Both the position numbers and the translations under genes were made by a program. From Nageia nagi (Eukaryota > Pinophyta), in assembly GCA_050084985.1 (NCBI GenBank), contig JBITNC010000001.1, forward strand, positions 135,842,001-135,906,000: 64,000 nt of DNA, read 5' to 3'. Positions 24,741-37,501 of the stretch are shown here, one piece after another. The number at the start of each line of letters is the position of its first letter. The first letter of the stretch is position 1. Below the pieces are notes generated by a model. That model searched no databases. It was not told where the DNA came from and saw only the letters and a program-made list of their open reading frames with translations.

Positions 24741-25793
24741 TTATGCCTCCTCATCTAAAATTTCCTTTATAGCCTCTTTAGGTGCACTCTCATATTCCTC
24801 CTCACTAGGAGTATTAGCATTAAGAAAATATAACTTTTGTTGTGTACAATGATGACCATGAACAAATTTCTCATCACAATTATAGCATAAGCCCTTCTTT
24901 TGATGCTCTTCCATTTCTTCCCATGTAAACTTCTTATTTTGCATTATGTAATTTGGTGGTGGGGAACTTGTTTTATTAGAGGAATGGAAAATATTATGTG
25001 TTTTAGTGAATGGAGGTCTTGCATTTCATTGATGAGCATTGGCTTTATCTTCAAAGAGCTTTATGAAGGCAATAGCATCCATCATAGTTGTGGGATTAAA
25101 CATTTTGATCTCTAGTTTAATTTCTTCCTTTAAGCCACTAATAAAACAACTTGTGAAAAATGAAGCATCCAACCCCTTTGTGTGATTTGCCAATTTCTCA
25201 AACTAATTTTAGTATTCTTTGACTGTTGTAGTTTGATGTAAGTTGGTCAATGCCCTTGTGAAGTCTTCATAGTCACTAGGACCAAAATGGATCAATAATT
25301 ATTGAGTAAATTCATCCCATGAAGGATTAGGATGCATTTTGGAGTACCACTAGTGCCATTGGAGAGCCTCATGGTTAAAATTAAAATATGCCATGTGTAC
25401 CTTCAAATCCTCTAGGATTTGGTTCAATGTGAAATACTATCCAACTTTATAAATCTAGCTAGTGGGATTTTCTCCATTAAATTGAGGAAAACTCAATTTG
25501 GTTATGCGAGGAAGAATGAAACTACTTTTTTGGCTTTGAAAGTTATGATGATACCCTTATGGATTTCCTAACTACCTTGATTGCTATGAATGGGATGCAT
25601 TGTTGGCATGATTGAGATTTAGTTGAACACTATCACATTTACTATCAAGGGTTTGTATTTATTTTTGTATTTGTCAAATTTCTACTTTGAATGTACTGCT
25701 AAGTGTATCTACCATTTGTTGGATCATAATTTGAAATTTCATCATGGTAGGATCAGTTTGTGCTACTATTTGGGATCTTGTTTCAAGTGCCAT
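24741..25793 (-). pseudogene. gag: Gag of element C
   Basis: Start ATG complement at 25791-25793 (MALETRSQI, a Reina-like gag start), then a broken capsid region. The C-terminal zinc knuckle is open at 24741-24944 (LCYNCDEKFVHGHHC, then KLYFLN). Protease follows directly in the same direction. Several stops lie between 24950 and 25500. Confidence 0.75.
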
Positions 25794-26184
25794 TTCTAAA
25801 AATTACTATTTTTGAAGCAAATATTTCTAGAACTGCTATTTTTAGAAAGTGCCCAAAAAAGTGTATGGGTGTAATATATCAAAACAATCAGCTCAAAAAT
25901 ACAATCATAATGGGCTAGGTCTCCTAATGATTTCAAATCCTTAGACTCTTTTTTTTTACATCTATTGGTCTATTTGCTTTTGTGAAAAATTGCTAAAATA
26001 ATACAGATTTTTAGTTATTTAGCTTTTAAGTTTTTTTTGCCTCTAAATTGCTATTTTTGGTGGCTCTAAAAAATTGCATGTCATACATTTTACTTCTTGA
26101 ATTAAGGTTTTTTGTGTGAAGGAATGATTCTAGCTTAGACCTCTAAGATTTTTTTTTTCTTATAGTAGAATGGCCCTAGAAAGA

Positions 26185-26197
26185 GGTCTAATACCAA
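26185..26197 (-). other. Primer binding site of element C
   Basis: Minus strand tggtattagacct just inside the 5' LTR, a decayed form of the tRNA-iMet site tggtatcagagc. Confidence 0.65.
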
Positions 26198-26198
26198 A

Positions 26199-26608
26199 TG
26201 TTACAATGCTACAAATATGAATAGGGAAATATTACAAAAATGAAATGAATATTGATTTGAAATAGGAAAATGATAACTATCTATTGGAAATAATAGATCA
26301 TGTGCTAGTAAATAGAATACAAAATAGCATCAATAAGTAGATAAGGATAGGATTTTACTAAATAGTAACAGAATCATAGGCTGCTTTGAGGGGGCTACCT
26401 CCTTACAACTCCAAAGGCAAAAAATAATGTTCAAGATGCCTTTCTCCACACACTTATATCTATTTATATTAAACTAACCCTAAGCCTAATAGTAATGTGA
26501 AATTGGGCCCCACCCTTACAATCATAATATTACAGTTTATAATATAGGCTGATAATTTAATAAAATACTAATACTAACACTAAAATGCTAGGATGTGGAA
26601 TCCTAACA
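26199..26608 (-). repeat. 5' LTR of element C
   Basis: 410 bases matching 20955-21364. A TATA-like box (minus strand tataaatag) lies at about 26460-26468. The terminal inverted hairpin (26586-26608) carries two mismatches here. Confidence 0.9.
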
Positions 26609-26613
26609 CAATA
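26609..26613. repeat. Target site duplication, right side of element C
   Basis: caata, against taata at 20950-20954. Confidence 0.65.
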
Positions 26614-27330
26614 AGTCATAGACATAATCTTCTACAATATCATGCATATAATCATAAAAGTTGTATGTCATTGCTCTTTGATATGTTGCTCCAAAATTTT
26701 TAAGACCAAAGGCATTACTTTATAACAAAAGGTTCCCCATGGCATTATAAATGCAATTTTATGTTGGTCTTCAGAAGCAACTTTTATTTGATTATAGCCA
26801 AAAAATCCATCCATAAGTGAGAGCATTTCATGTCCTACCATGGCATCCACTAAGTTATCTATATTGGGAAGTGGGAAATCATCCTTAGGAGATGCTTTAT
26901 TTAAATTCTTAAAATCGATATAGATATGAATTTTTCCATTTGGTTTCTTTACAAGAATGATATTTGAAATCTATTTGAATAATCAATTGGTTGTATAAAT
27001 TTGGCATCTAATAATTTTTGTAATTATTCTTTACCATCAAGGCTATTGTAGAATTTATTTTTCATAAATTTTGCTTAATAAGTTTAGCATCATCTTTAAG
27101 ACCTAGATTGTGAACAACTAAATTAGTAGCTATACTAGGCATATCTTCATATATCCATGCAAATATGACCTATTTTTCTTCCAAAATAGATATAAATAAT
27201 TTTTTCTCTTCCTTTGTTAAAGATTTTTCTAACTAAATAATTTTATTCTTAATAAAATCATCACCAATATTAACATCAATAATTTCTTCAATTACTATAT
27301 GTAATCCTTCTTCTAATTGATTGGGTACAA
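26614..27330 (-). pseudogene. Reverse transcriptase, N-terminal part, of element B
   Basis: Open piece 26668-26850 (LSLMDGFFGYNQIKVA, AFIMPWGTFCYKVMP) matches the fingers/palm of A. Just before C interrupts it, the catalytic box reads YVYD instead of YVDD. The upstream part, with the DMPGID-like segment, lies at about 26980-27160 with stops. The frame resumes at 20949. Confidence 0.8.
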
Positions 27331-29546
27331 GGATCCAAATTTTATCACTTCAATCATATTCTTCTGCTTCTCTAATATTGCTTTCAATCAAAGTTGAATT
27401 TACTTTTACTTTGGATTGTAGAGATATAGGTTTCATATTATTGATGTTGATTTGTTCAATTTGAACCATACTAATTGATATATCATTATTAAATAAATAA
27501 TTAGGTATCAATTTATCAAATGTACTATCATCATGTGATTTTAATGGATGATAAAGGTAGAGAGATTCTTCATATGTGAGATTTTTAGGTTGTAATTATA
27601 TCATGTTTTTATTTGAATTATATTTCATTTTACTCTTATATCCTAATCCCATCTTATCTATAGGCATTTGATAATATATGTCTATTACATGTCATGGACC
27701 TTGTTCATATTGTCCTGATTTGTGCGCTTTCCAATGACATTTATCAAAATATATTTAGATAAAAGATCTCATATAGGGTGAAAAATAGTCCAAGTAATTA
27801 CAAAATGGTTCTTTACTAATTTTTGGAATAGATTATTCATCAATTTTATCAATTATTACATATATAAATAATGTTTGATTAGGTTTTTCACCTAGTGAAA
27901 AAATTGTCCTACAACACTTGATTCTTGATAAGGTCATCCAATCTCTTGAGTAGTGGGAATATTAAATATTACATCATCAATATCATATTCTCCAATATCT
28001 TGATCAGAAAACTTAGCCATTATATGAGGAATTTTATTTAATCTATCCTATGATAATTTCTCTTGAGATGAAGCTACCATCTCACTAGTTTTAGATGAAG
28101 AAGCATTATACAACATGTTTAATGTTTATTTTTGATTTTGATAGGATTCTTTTTTTTGCTAATTTAAACTATTTGATTTAGAAAATAAATTACTTATTTT
28201 TGGACTATCCATTACTTGCTTTTATTTTTCTTGTTTTAACATATTTTGTTTATCATTATCTTTTGAAGATTTTGATAAAGATGTCATAAAGAAATGAGTG
28301 GAAGGCAAAGTGATCTCATCAGAAATTCTTGCAGTGTTACAATGTGAATATGGATTATCATCTTCAAGGACATAATGTCCTATTCCATTATGTATGTATT
28401 TTAAATAATTATAATATGTTAAAGGAACACATTGCATATCTTTAATCCAAGGTCTTCCTAAGAGGATATTGTATTGTATAATATCACCTTTGATGACCTA
28501 TAACATAGTTTGAACTATTTTTGATCCAACTATAATAGGTATAGATATTGATCCAATTGTTGGACATAAGGCATCATTAAAGAATTTTTATTATAAATTT
28601 GGTGCCTTAATATATGAAAATGGAATATTTAGATTTGCAAAGTAGTTGTCAATATAATATTTATTATAGATCCTTCATCAATTAAGACTCATTTAAATAT
28701 CTTTCCATCAATATTTGCTACAATGTGTAATGATGGATCAATTCTAGATGAATTTTTTCAATGTTTTATTTTATGATCATAAAATTCAATTGCTATTTTT
28801 TGAATTTGTTTGATGTTACCTACAAGAGTAGCAAAACTTTTAGGATCATTAATATCTAACTCAATTTTTTGTAAAATATGATTCATCGCATCTCGATGGT
28901 CTTCTAATTTTTGTAACAAATCAAATAAATATAATTTAACTTGTGATATTTTTAATTATTGTTGTAATGCTCATTTGATTAACACTTTAGGATGTTGAGT
29001 TCTTGGTATTTGTGGCATTACATTTTGTTGATTCATTATTGTATTTTATTTATTTTGACTTTTTTATGCTCTTGTGGCAATACTAATCATAGAAACATAC
29101 CTTGTGTAATTTGGATCACATTTATGTATCACTTGATTTGTATTCCATGCAATATTATTTGTATGATGTGGAAGGGGATTTTGATAAGTGCCTAATTCTT
29201 TATTAGGGTTTGGCAAAGGGGTATCTACTTGTAATTTTCCCTCATCAGTTAAATCTTGGATCACATGTTTCAATGAACAACATTGATTGGTATCATGACC
29301 CTTTTGTCGATGATAATAACAAAATTCATTTTATTTATACCATTTAGTATTTTTATTTTGAATTTCATCTAATATAATTCCAGGTAATATTATTAAATTA
29401 TGATCTAACATTTTCTTTAAAACATATTGAAGAGGTTCGGATAAAGATGTAAAATTCCTAGGAGGTTTTGTATCTCTATGAAATTTTTGGATTTGTTTTG
29501 GCTCTTCATCTTTTTTAAAGGTTGGCTTGAATTCATACCTAGACAC
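27331..29546 (-). pseudogene. Gag C-terminus, protease and linker of element B
   Basis: From 29546 down: gag tail open 29331-29546 (SEPLQYVLKKMLDHNLI), then 29064-29273 in the frame that A has lost by an indel (LQVDTPLPNPNKELGTYQN). The protease region at about 28480-28760 has an IDEGS active-site block. The post-protease segment is open at 28222-28437 (MQCVPLTYYNYLKYI). The D-E-G wording of the active site is shared with A, so it is a family feature. The sequence stops resembling gag at about 29547, which marks the truncation of B. Confidence 0.75.
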
Positions 29547-30180
29547 AAGGAGTTATAGAGAAAGAAATCCCAAGAGGAAACCTATCTTATTGGTCATTTG
29601 AGAAATCCTAGATAAGATATGGGAGTGATCACACTTCCACACTATTGACATGGTCAATGATAGCACAACCTTAAGGGGAGCAATTTCTAAAAAGATTCTA
29701 AAGCTCATATTTTTGCTAAAATTACCTAAGGATGTTGGGAAAGAATTAACAGGGAATATATATTTTCTATGTATGGTACCAGTTGGATGCATCAATGTAA
29801 TTTATTATCCTTGTTGAAATTGTTACTCTTGAGCATATACCATGGATATATGATTTGACATTTGCACTATTATGATAAATATTTTGGTGAATTTATCATA
29901 TGTATGGTGTAGCTATTTGATGTCAGACAACCTAAAGCTAAGTGTTGTTATCATTGAGTGATAATGTTGTTGATAATATATTTATACCAAGCTATTGCTA
30001 ATGGAGATATATTGAGTTAAATTAGTTTGAAAGAGTTATCATAATTATTTATTATTGATTAGGCTTATTGAAAATGGAGTTGATAATGATAATATCACTC
30101 ACTCACTAATGCTAATAGCAAGTATTCATTTTATTTCAATTTCTATTGATTTGATAAAGAAAATTGTTCTGAAGGTGATG
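29547..30180. other. Unassigned stretch between B and a copia gag remnant
   Basis: No gene recognised. It may be decayed internal sequence of element G on the plus strand. Short open frames here are unsupported. Confidence 0.3.
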
Positions 30181-30189
30181 ATAAGATAA

Positions 30190-30440
30190 AGGTAAGTTTC
30201 CCTTCAAGTGCTTCAATTGTAGTAGAAGTGTTCATTATGTTAATAAATTTTCCTATAAGGAGAAGAGTCTTATTTCCAAACAAGTTGAAAGTGAAATAAA
30301 TGAATTTGAAGATGGTACCAATGAAGCTATGTTTATGGATTTTGAATATTTAGAAGTAAATGGAACTATAGCTAATTCAAAGACTAAGAGAGTGAAGAAA
30401 AATAAGAGGTGGAAGGTAGAAATGGTTCCACTTCACTCAC
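30190..30440 (+). pseudogene. gag: Copia gag fragment with first zinc knuckle (element G)
   Basis: Translation gives KGKFPFKCFNCSRSVHYVNKF, a CCHC knuckle with the last C replaced by F, followed by an acidic segment (NEFEDGTNEAMFMDFEYLE). In SIRE-like copia gag this block lies upstream of the coiled-coil half seen at 9640-11235. So gag order is not preserved between the two G pieces, and the right piece may belong to a second, internally deleted copy. No pol domain is visible before the 3' LTR. Confidence 0.55.
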
Positions 30441-31223
30441 ACTAGCCAATTTGAGGTCATACATTCTCGGTAGGAGAAATTCATAGTCTAAATATTATGC
30501 TCCCATGTATGGTTGTTGATGTTTTTATTGCTAACTTGAACATTGAGAATAATGCATGAATTTAGGGTGAGCATTTCCAATTGTTTATGTTACTGCTCTT
30601 AAATGTTTGATGTGTATAGTAAAAAATTTATATCTTAAAATATCATTTCCTCCCTTATTTTGTGATTTCATCATATTGCTTTAAGGAGAAGGTGTTATGT
30701 TGTATTTACCAAAAGATTGTAACCAATTTTTTGAAAAGTGCCTATAGTAAGGGGCAATGTTATCTTTGTTATCATAGTCAAAGGCTATCATATATTGTTA
30801 TTGGGTACCATTGCTATTTACTATTAAGCTTGTTGTTGTTGTTTGGCATAGATACTAATGAAAATGGGAGAGAGAAATGTATATTAACAATATTTATTAT
30901 TTAAAATGATGTATATACTTAAAAATGTTGTATTTTTGGTTTTTCACCTATGTTAATATGCCAAAAGAATGATAATTCTAATTATTATCATTGTTGCTGC
31001 TTTTAATATTCACTAGGTATGTAATGCTACTAAAGATGGTAAAGTGAGATATTACCATGACCCTATGTTGTGGTGTTGGTATGCATACTATTTAAAAGGT
31101 TAGAATTGAGTTATTTTTTAGTGATATACAATCATTTAGTGCAATATAATCAAAGCATGCACCTTTTTCATTATGATAAAAAGAGGGAGAGAAGAATATG
31201 ACTAGAGTTTTAAAAATAATGCC
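30441..31223 (+). other. Degenerate internal region of copia element G
   Basis: No protease, integrase or reverse transcriptase motif is found, so pol seems deleted. An 80-codon frame at 30662-30904 is not recognised. Confidence 0.4.
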
Positions 31224-31234
31224 AAAGGGGGAGA
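31224..31234 (+). other. Polypurine tract of element G
   Basis: aaagggggaga directly before the LTR start (tattgg at 31236), the usual arrangement in copia elements. Confidence 0.8.
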
Positions 31235-31235
31235 T

Positions 31236-33729
31236 TATTGGCTATAATTCATATGTATTATATTATTATTGTCATTATTATTAAAGTAAGAATTAGACCA
31301 TAATGTCAAAGGTGCAAAAGTGTAGTTATAATGAAAGTCCTTATGTGGAGATTCATAGTAATTATGGGTAATGATGAGTTCATAATGCATCAAAATCCTT
31401 ATGTAGAGAGAAGTGAGCTCATGTTGCCCATATAAAAAAATAAAAGACTCTTATGCAGTGCAAACAAGGCTTGTGTAGTGGAAATAGCTCTTATGTAGTG
31501 TAAACAAGGCTTGTGATATGAAAATAACCCTTATGCAATAGTCAAGACTCTTATATGAAAAAAAAAAGTCTTATGCAATGGAGATAATATGTTTATGTGG
31601 TCATTAGTAGGCTTATGCAGTTAGTAAAGATACTATTCAATGAAGATAATTATTATGTGGTAAATATAGTCATTGTAAAATGAATATAGTCAAGAAGGAA
31701 AATAGTGTTATGTGGTGGTAGATAGCCTTATGTTGTAGTAACATTTGTTATGTGGTCAGTCATTAGCTTGTGTGTATAGAAGAAGGTTAGTGTGGAAGTT
31801 AAAGATGTTATGTTAAAGAGTAATTCCATACTATGAAAAATGTGCTAGGGACATGAGGAGTATTCAATAAATCTTTCCAGGTATGTACAAGGTCTACTAA
31901 GTGTCTAAAAGGAGTACAATATATTATGTTAGAGTTTTAGCAATATTTATAAGCATATGAACTTCAACAGACCAAGTGAAATCAAAAGTGGAAGAAAATA
32001 CACTATTTGATAGATATTTTTGGATGTATTTTGAATTTAATGGATGAAACTCTAATCCCTCAACTAGAACACCTCTTATGGTTAAATTGACTATAATTCA
32101 CCATAGTATATGATTTACCACCACTGGTAGAACTTATATAGAAGAAAATGAAGCTATCTAATTTTTCTACCATTCAGACCAAATTTCTCAATTCTAATAA
32201 TACTAGATCTCTACCAAAATTTAAACATTGGAAAATTTCTAAGTATAATGTTGTTCTATTTTCCCATCATTTTGATGAAATTTTGCCATTCCAAAACTCC
32301 CAAATCTCTTCTAGAATCAAATAGGGTTATGCAATAAAGGTAAAGACTATCAGATGATTATACATTAAAGATGAATATTGTCAAATGATGATGCCAACAT
32401 GTGTAAATCTTATGTGAAAGATTATATTCTTATTCTAAGAAATGAAGCTCTATCTAAAGCCTTAAATTCTTATGCAAAGAAGGAATGTGAATCCAAGATG
32501 TAGATCTGATAACTTGATATCAATAATCTTCAAAGTGTAAATTTCCTCTATAGCATAGTTTTTAGAGACTATAGATTTCCTCTATGCTATGATGTTTTTG
32601 GAATGCAAATTTCCTCTATGCTATGGTATTTTTGGTATGTGAAGAAAACTTGTGATGTAAGTGATATTTAAAGGACATATTTTCTAGTATTTTTGAGTTT
32701 TTGTAATGCAAAGAGATGTGATGATGTCAATGCCATTTGGAGTGTAGATTCTCTTACATTATAGTTTTTATAGGATGTGGAGAGATGTGATGATGTGAGC
32801 ACCTTCCAAAGTGTATATTCCCTTGAATTATGGTATTTTTGGGGTGTGGAGAGACATGATGACATTAGTGCCTTTTAGAGTATGAATTTTCCTTCTAATA
32901 GTTTATTTTTGGAGTGCAAAGTTTCCTTGTAACATTGTATTTCTAGAATATGGATTTCCCTTATAACACTATATTTCTAAAGTGTTAATTTCCCATGTAT
33001 TATTATATTTATAGGGTGCATATGAACTTAATGACATTAGCACTATCTAAAGTGTAGATTCTTAGATAGATAAAGTAGAATGACCTAGATTCAATGAGGA
33101 TAGGTAAGGGATTATGTGGAAGCTGATGTAGAGTTTCCAAGTCATTATGTGAAGAACCTATACCCTATACAAAGTATAAAAATATTATGCATAATGAAAT
33201 TTTATTATTCCTTGGTAATAATAGTTATGCAATGATGAAGGTGCTTATGCAAAATGAATGTATCAACACAATCTAAGTGTCATATGCATGCAAAAATCCT
33301 AGATAGTGAGTTAAAGAGGAATGATCATATATGAGGAATAATTAGCCTATGTAGATAAAGAGAGGCTTATGTAAAGAGATGTAAGAAGTGGTTGGAAGCA
33401 TTATGCAAATATTAAAGTTATACAGAGGTTCCAGATTGATTCTTAAATGGTAGTTACAGCATCAATAAGTAAACTGAGATCCAAGATAGAGAATTAGGAA
33501 GGAGATATAAATTCAAATGAATAGATATATTATTATGCAGAAGCTTCATGTGTTATGCAGAGAGTCTAGATCTTATATAGAGTAGATTGATGTTATGTGG
33601 ATAACCCAATTAAAGAGGATATCTAGTGCTAATATGCATGAGCAAGGTCTATTACAGTGTCATAGTGAGTAAATGATGTTCATATATTATGGAAGTAAGG
33701 TTGTAGCTAAGTTTAGCAAATTTATAGCA
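31236..33729 (+). repeat. 3' LTR of copia element G, truncated
   Basis: Homologous to 6186-8760 with the same succession of cttatg words and the same tandem array (about 32520-33070). Similarity ends at about 33729, where the left end of the element E LTR begins, so E inserted into this LTR. The remaining about 850 bases of the LTR are not seen further on. Confidence 0.7.
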
Positions 33730-34644
33730 TGTAGTAATCAAAACTATACTACCCAAAAAGCAACCTTGTTAGCAAATAAGAAAAATAATAGTAAGATAAA
33801 TATATATTTTATTTCTCTTAGATAGACCTCAATTTTATAGTTATGAATCTTTCGATTGGTTGTGCCTTACCATAAGGGATTTTATAAAATGGTTTTTGGG
33901 CCTCTATGGCTGCTAGTAGAGTTATCAACATCTTATTACAGTCATCGATATTTTGTTATGGTTGCTAGCATCCAACCCCTAATCATTGGTGTTTTTGTAT
34001 TCAAAGTTGTAGGATTTTAGTTTTTCTCCCTCAAGCCTACAAATATTTTTTGATTTTCTATATATGAATATCCTTAATAGCTTCATTTTTCAACAAATAT
34101 GGACCCTACATGTATGTGAATAATAAATACATTAAACATACTTATTCACTTGTAAATGTATGATATTAAAGGAAAATAAATATGAAAAGAACATTAAACT
34201 AAAGTACTTAACTCACTAAGGTTCTAGATGAATTTTGGAAAAGCTCCTTTACATTGAAATTGAATCCCTTACTTCAATGTTGAAGGTTTTATTTATAGAC
34301 TTAGGAAACTTAAAATTTTTCATTTTAGAGATAAAAATTAGGATAAAAAAACTTATCCAATCTTTTCATGATGATGATCCAAAGTTCAGATGCAAAATAA
34401 TGGAAATGAATCATCCTTAATCCATAGCTTTGTAGTTAATCTATTTAATAACTTGCTATTTTTGTTTTGATTTTTCCAATCATAGAGTCATTAATGTCTG
34501 GCTATTGGACATTGACATCTAGCTTGAGTCATAAACATTTGGAATCAGATGTTGGCATTTAGCATTTATTATAACTTTATAATAATACTTTTAATTTTTT
34601 ATTCTTTAAAATTTTGAAAGAAGGATATTTTTTGGGTATCAATA
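33730..34644 (-). repeat. 3' LTR of Tat element E
   Basis: Resembles the B LTR at its left end (aaccttgttagcaaataag) and has a TATA-like ttatttatag at about 34289-34298. It ends ..gggtatcaata before a T-rich tract, where A has ggtgtctaca. More diverged from A than B is. No target duplication could be found because the other end of E is not identified. Confidence 0.55.
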
Positions 34645-34724
34645 TTTTTACTCTTTTTTAATTATCCATTAATTGTAACTAGGGGATAATTAAAAAATTC
34701 ACCTTTCTGAAGGTGGGTGTATTC

Positions 34725-35930
34725 AAGTTTCTTAACTTGTGTTTTCAACTCTATTCAATATTTTGGATTGACCTATTCTCTAGATTAAGATAAATTTGAT
34801 TACTTGAATCATGATTAAATATATTTTTGATATTTTTTATTTAAATTATTTTGAAAATAAAGGTGTTCTACTATCAAAGTGAAACTTGTTTATATCACTA
34901 TATCGAATGTTGTTTGTGGTAGTTGCCCAATGAGACTCTAGTTCATCTCCGTATGCCTAAGATAGTATGTGATAAAGAAGCTTACTTTGAAAATATAATT
35001 ATTTTGATTGTTCTACTCTTTGTCCCAATAGTAGGCTTACATGATGATCTTGTACAAAAGTTCATACTATGTATTTAGTAATGTTCAAGTTTTTCAAATT
35101 TTGAATTACTCATGAGTTTAAGTGTTTCTAAAATATATTGTGTAAGATGCTTGCTCATTTTCTTTTTGAAACATTTTAACTTTACATTATATATTTATAA
35201 TTTATTTTAATCCTCATATGAAGATTCAAGATGAGGGATAGAATATAGTGATTATCCCATCAAGGACTCATTAAGGGACATTTTAATGTTGCCTCATCAA
35301 GGACTCGTGATGAGACACCATAAGGAGGGATTTGAAGTTTTTTATATATTTTGTTTGTTAAAAAACAAAAAATGGGTTTGTTCAAGTTCTTTGACTTATG
35401 GGTTTGATGTCTAGGTTAATGTTTAAAATTGACGTAATCTCTTGAATAAGTCAAACTTGATTGGTTGAATCATCATCAACTCATATTATAATCTTTTGCA
35501 CTTGACACATTTTGAAAATCATTATAGTGTACACCAAAATGTCATTTATGTATATCTTCATATTGTATACTATTTATGATAGTTTTGTGATGAGACTCTA
35601 GTTCATATTTGCATGCTAAAGCTAGTACATGATAATAAACTTATCTTGTGTATACAATTGATTTGGTTTTGTGGTTCTTTATCCTATTAGTGAGGGTACA
35701 TGATGATCTTGTCTAAAAGGTCATATCATACTTTTAAATCATGTTTGATTTTTTGAATATAGAATTATTTGTAAGATTCAATCACTTTTAGACATGTTAC
35801 TGTATTCAATATAACAAGTAAGAGGCTTGCTCATTTTATTTTTTGACATATTTTGTTACCTCATCAAGGACCCATGATGAGGTGCCTAAAGAGGGCTTTA
35901 AATATTTTTATGTATATACATTTGTGTATT
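34725..35930. repeat. Two-copy tandem duplication in element E
   Basis: Unit 1 (about 34725-35365) and unit 2 (about 35370-35930) share ttcaagtt.ctt.acttgtg, then gagactctagttcat, catgatgatcttgt and gcctcatcaaggac blocks in the same order. They are about 75-80 percent alike by eye. Confidence 0.7.
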
Positions 35931-35946
35931 CACATATTTTTGTATT

Positions 35947-35951
35947 ACCTT
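35947..35951. repeat. Target site duplication, left side of element A
   Basis: acctt, identical to 53113-53117. Confidence 0.9.
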
Positions 35952-36799
35952 TGTTGCAGTGAAAATAGAGCTAGAATGTAGAATAACATAAAATGCAATT
36001 ATTCTTAAATTTTCACTAAACTTCAAATTATGTAAAGTAGGTAGAAATGTTGTAATTATAAAGTGATATTGATTTTCAGCTCAAACTACAATTTGCCCTT
36101 GGAAGGGACTTTTACATATGCCATTTGCCAAAATGAGGGTATTAAATTTTCATTGTTTTTGATTTGCTTGCTTCTCTCCTTGACATGGACAACCTGTAAA
36201 TCCTACACACATGCAAAAGATAATAACATCAAAGCATCTATGTATGACATGTATTAAATTGAAACTAGCATAAAATAATAAAAGGTATGAGCTCACAAGA
36301 TTTTGGCAACATTACCCTACTTCAAAATTGGGTCAAGATCCTCTCTCTATTGCTTTGTATTGGCTTGTATTTATAGATTTTGGGTGAGATGTTCCAAGGC
36401 TGGTAAGGGGAAGTGAAAAGCCATCGTAGGTCATAACTGACCCCCTCTATCCACATCATCTTGGAAGAATGAAACATTTCAACTTTCTCTCACTATTTTG
36501 GTTTCTTATTCGGCTATTATAGAGTCACTGGCGATTACTAGGCGGACGTCGACGATCATCTCAAAACACCGACGACTATTTTGGGTCGCTGGTGACTGGT
36601 TTTCAATTTTGTAACAATATTAAAATGATTGCCAAATAGCTAATTTTACCTAAAAAGAGTCATGTGACCACCCATTTTGCATGTACTCGATGGGAGTTAT
36701 CTAATAATATGGTTTTTTAACCTATTTTATATTATCACGAAGAGTTATGATTATTTCAATGTTTACTAGTTAAAAAAGGGACATTTTTAGGTGTCTACA
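35952..36799 (-). repeat. 3' LTR of element A
   Basis: Plus-strand ends tgttgcagtg...ggtgtctaca. Differs from the 5' LTR by a few percent, mostly in the first 200 bases. TATA-like box at 36367-36376. CpG-rich minirepeats at about 36530-36600. Confidence 0.95.
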
Positions 36800-36818
36800 T
36801 TTTGCCCCTTTTTGAATT
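36800..36818 (-). other. Polypurine tract of element A
   Basis: Minus strand ttcaaaaaggggcaaaa abuts the LTR and primes plus-strand synthesis. Confidence 0.8.
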
Positions 36819-37501
36819 ATCAACTGAAAATGCGGTTGATGATTTCAAAAATATAGAATGAGAAGCTTTGTTGCTTGATTATTTGTTGTTGCTTTTTTAT
36901 GATATAAGTTTTGACTCAATTTCTTAGATGAATCAAAATTTTGATCTACCAAATTATGATAAAATGTGTTTTCATTTTACATTTGATGTAGTTTTGAAAA
37001 CAAATTTGAATATACTTCAGAAGTGATTGTTTTTGGTATGACAATGTGTTGAGCTTGTGTGACAGTTGCATGACATTTCTATTATGTCATTTTGCATGTC
37101 TAAGCACACATGTACTGTATAATTCCTCTTTAGTATATGAGTTGATGGTGTTGTCCTTTGTCCCGACAACGGGGTTTCAAGATGATCTCCTGTAACAATG
37201 ATACATCACATTTTATCATTTTTTGGTTTTCTTGACCAATTTAAAGTTATTTGAGAAATTTTTAATATTCTCATGGCTATTCCCAAATGCAACGTTTTAC
37301 TTCCAATCACCGGCATTTAGTGGCGGTCATCGGTGTCTGTCCTCCAGTCGCCGGCGTTTCTTCATTGGATGTAAGTAAAAAGAAAAAGTTTTAACTTTTT
37401 CTTATTCATTTCTTTTCCAGCTGTCACTCTCATTATCAGCCAGAACTAGTTTCCATTACAATTTCATTAATTTCCAGCCATTGATATTCGTTACAATCAT
37501 C
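36819..37501 (+). promoter_or_regulatory. Region upstream of the antisense PMD gene in A
   Basis: No coding frame. It ends with a CpG-rich cluster (37308-37372: atcaccggcattt, gtcatcggtgtc, gtcgccggcgttt) about 130 bases before the PMD start codon. By position this should hold the promoter of the plus-strand gene, but I cannot point to a TATA box with confidence. Confidence 0.4.

Larger units (their letters stand above)
20955..26608 (-). mobile_element. Reina-type chromovirus (Ty3/gypsy) C, complete but decayed
   Basis: 5654 bases flanked by 410-base LTRs. On the minus strand the order is LTR 26199-26608, primer site, gag, protease, reverse transcriptase, RNase H, integrase, chromodomain, polypurine tract, LTR 20955-21364. 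Size, LTR length, integrase wording and chromodomain fit the Reina clade. It is the same family as D (plus strand, 55542-61585). It is inserted in the reverse transcriptase of B, just after the polymerase active site. LTRs differ by several percent by eye, so the insertion is old. Confidence 0.9.
11236..29546 (-). mobile_element. Old Tat-lineage element B, 5'-truncated, split by element C
   Basis: Reading on the minus strand from 29546 downwards, remains of the gag end, protease, reverse transcriptase, second RNase H, integrase and small 3' frames appear in the same order as in A. The antisense PMD pseudogene and a 3' LTR (11236-12060) complete it. The gag start, leader and 5' LTR are missing beyond 29546. 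Element C (20955-26608) lies inside the reverse transcriptase. B is far more decayed than A: nearly every domain has stops and its integrase and polymerase catalytic residues are altered. Confidence 0.85.
34645..35951 (-). mobile_element. Element E, part between 3' LTR and the insertion of A
   Basis: Corresponds to the A region 36800-37400 but is enlarged by an old tandem duplication (see next entry). It ends with acctt at 35947-35951, duplicated at 53113-53117 on the far side of A, so E continues at 53118. Confidence 0.65.

Noticed and set aside
32668-32865. Internally repeated 65-codon minus-strand frame
   Set aside because: Its repeats mirror the tandem array of the G LTR; not a protein gene.
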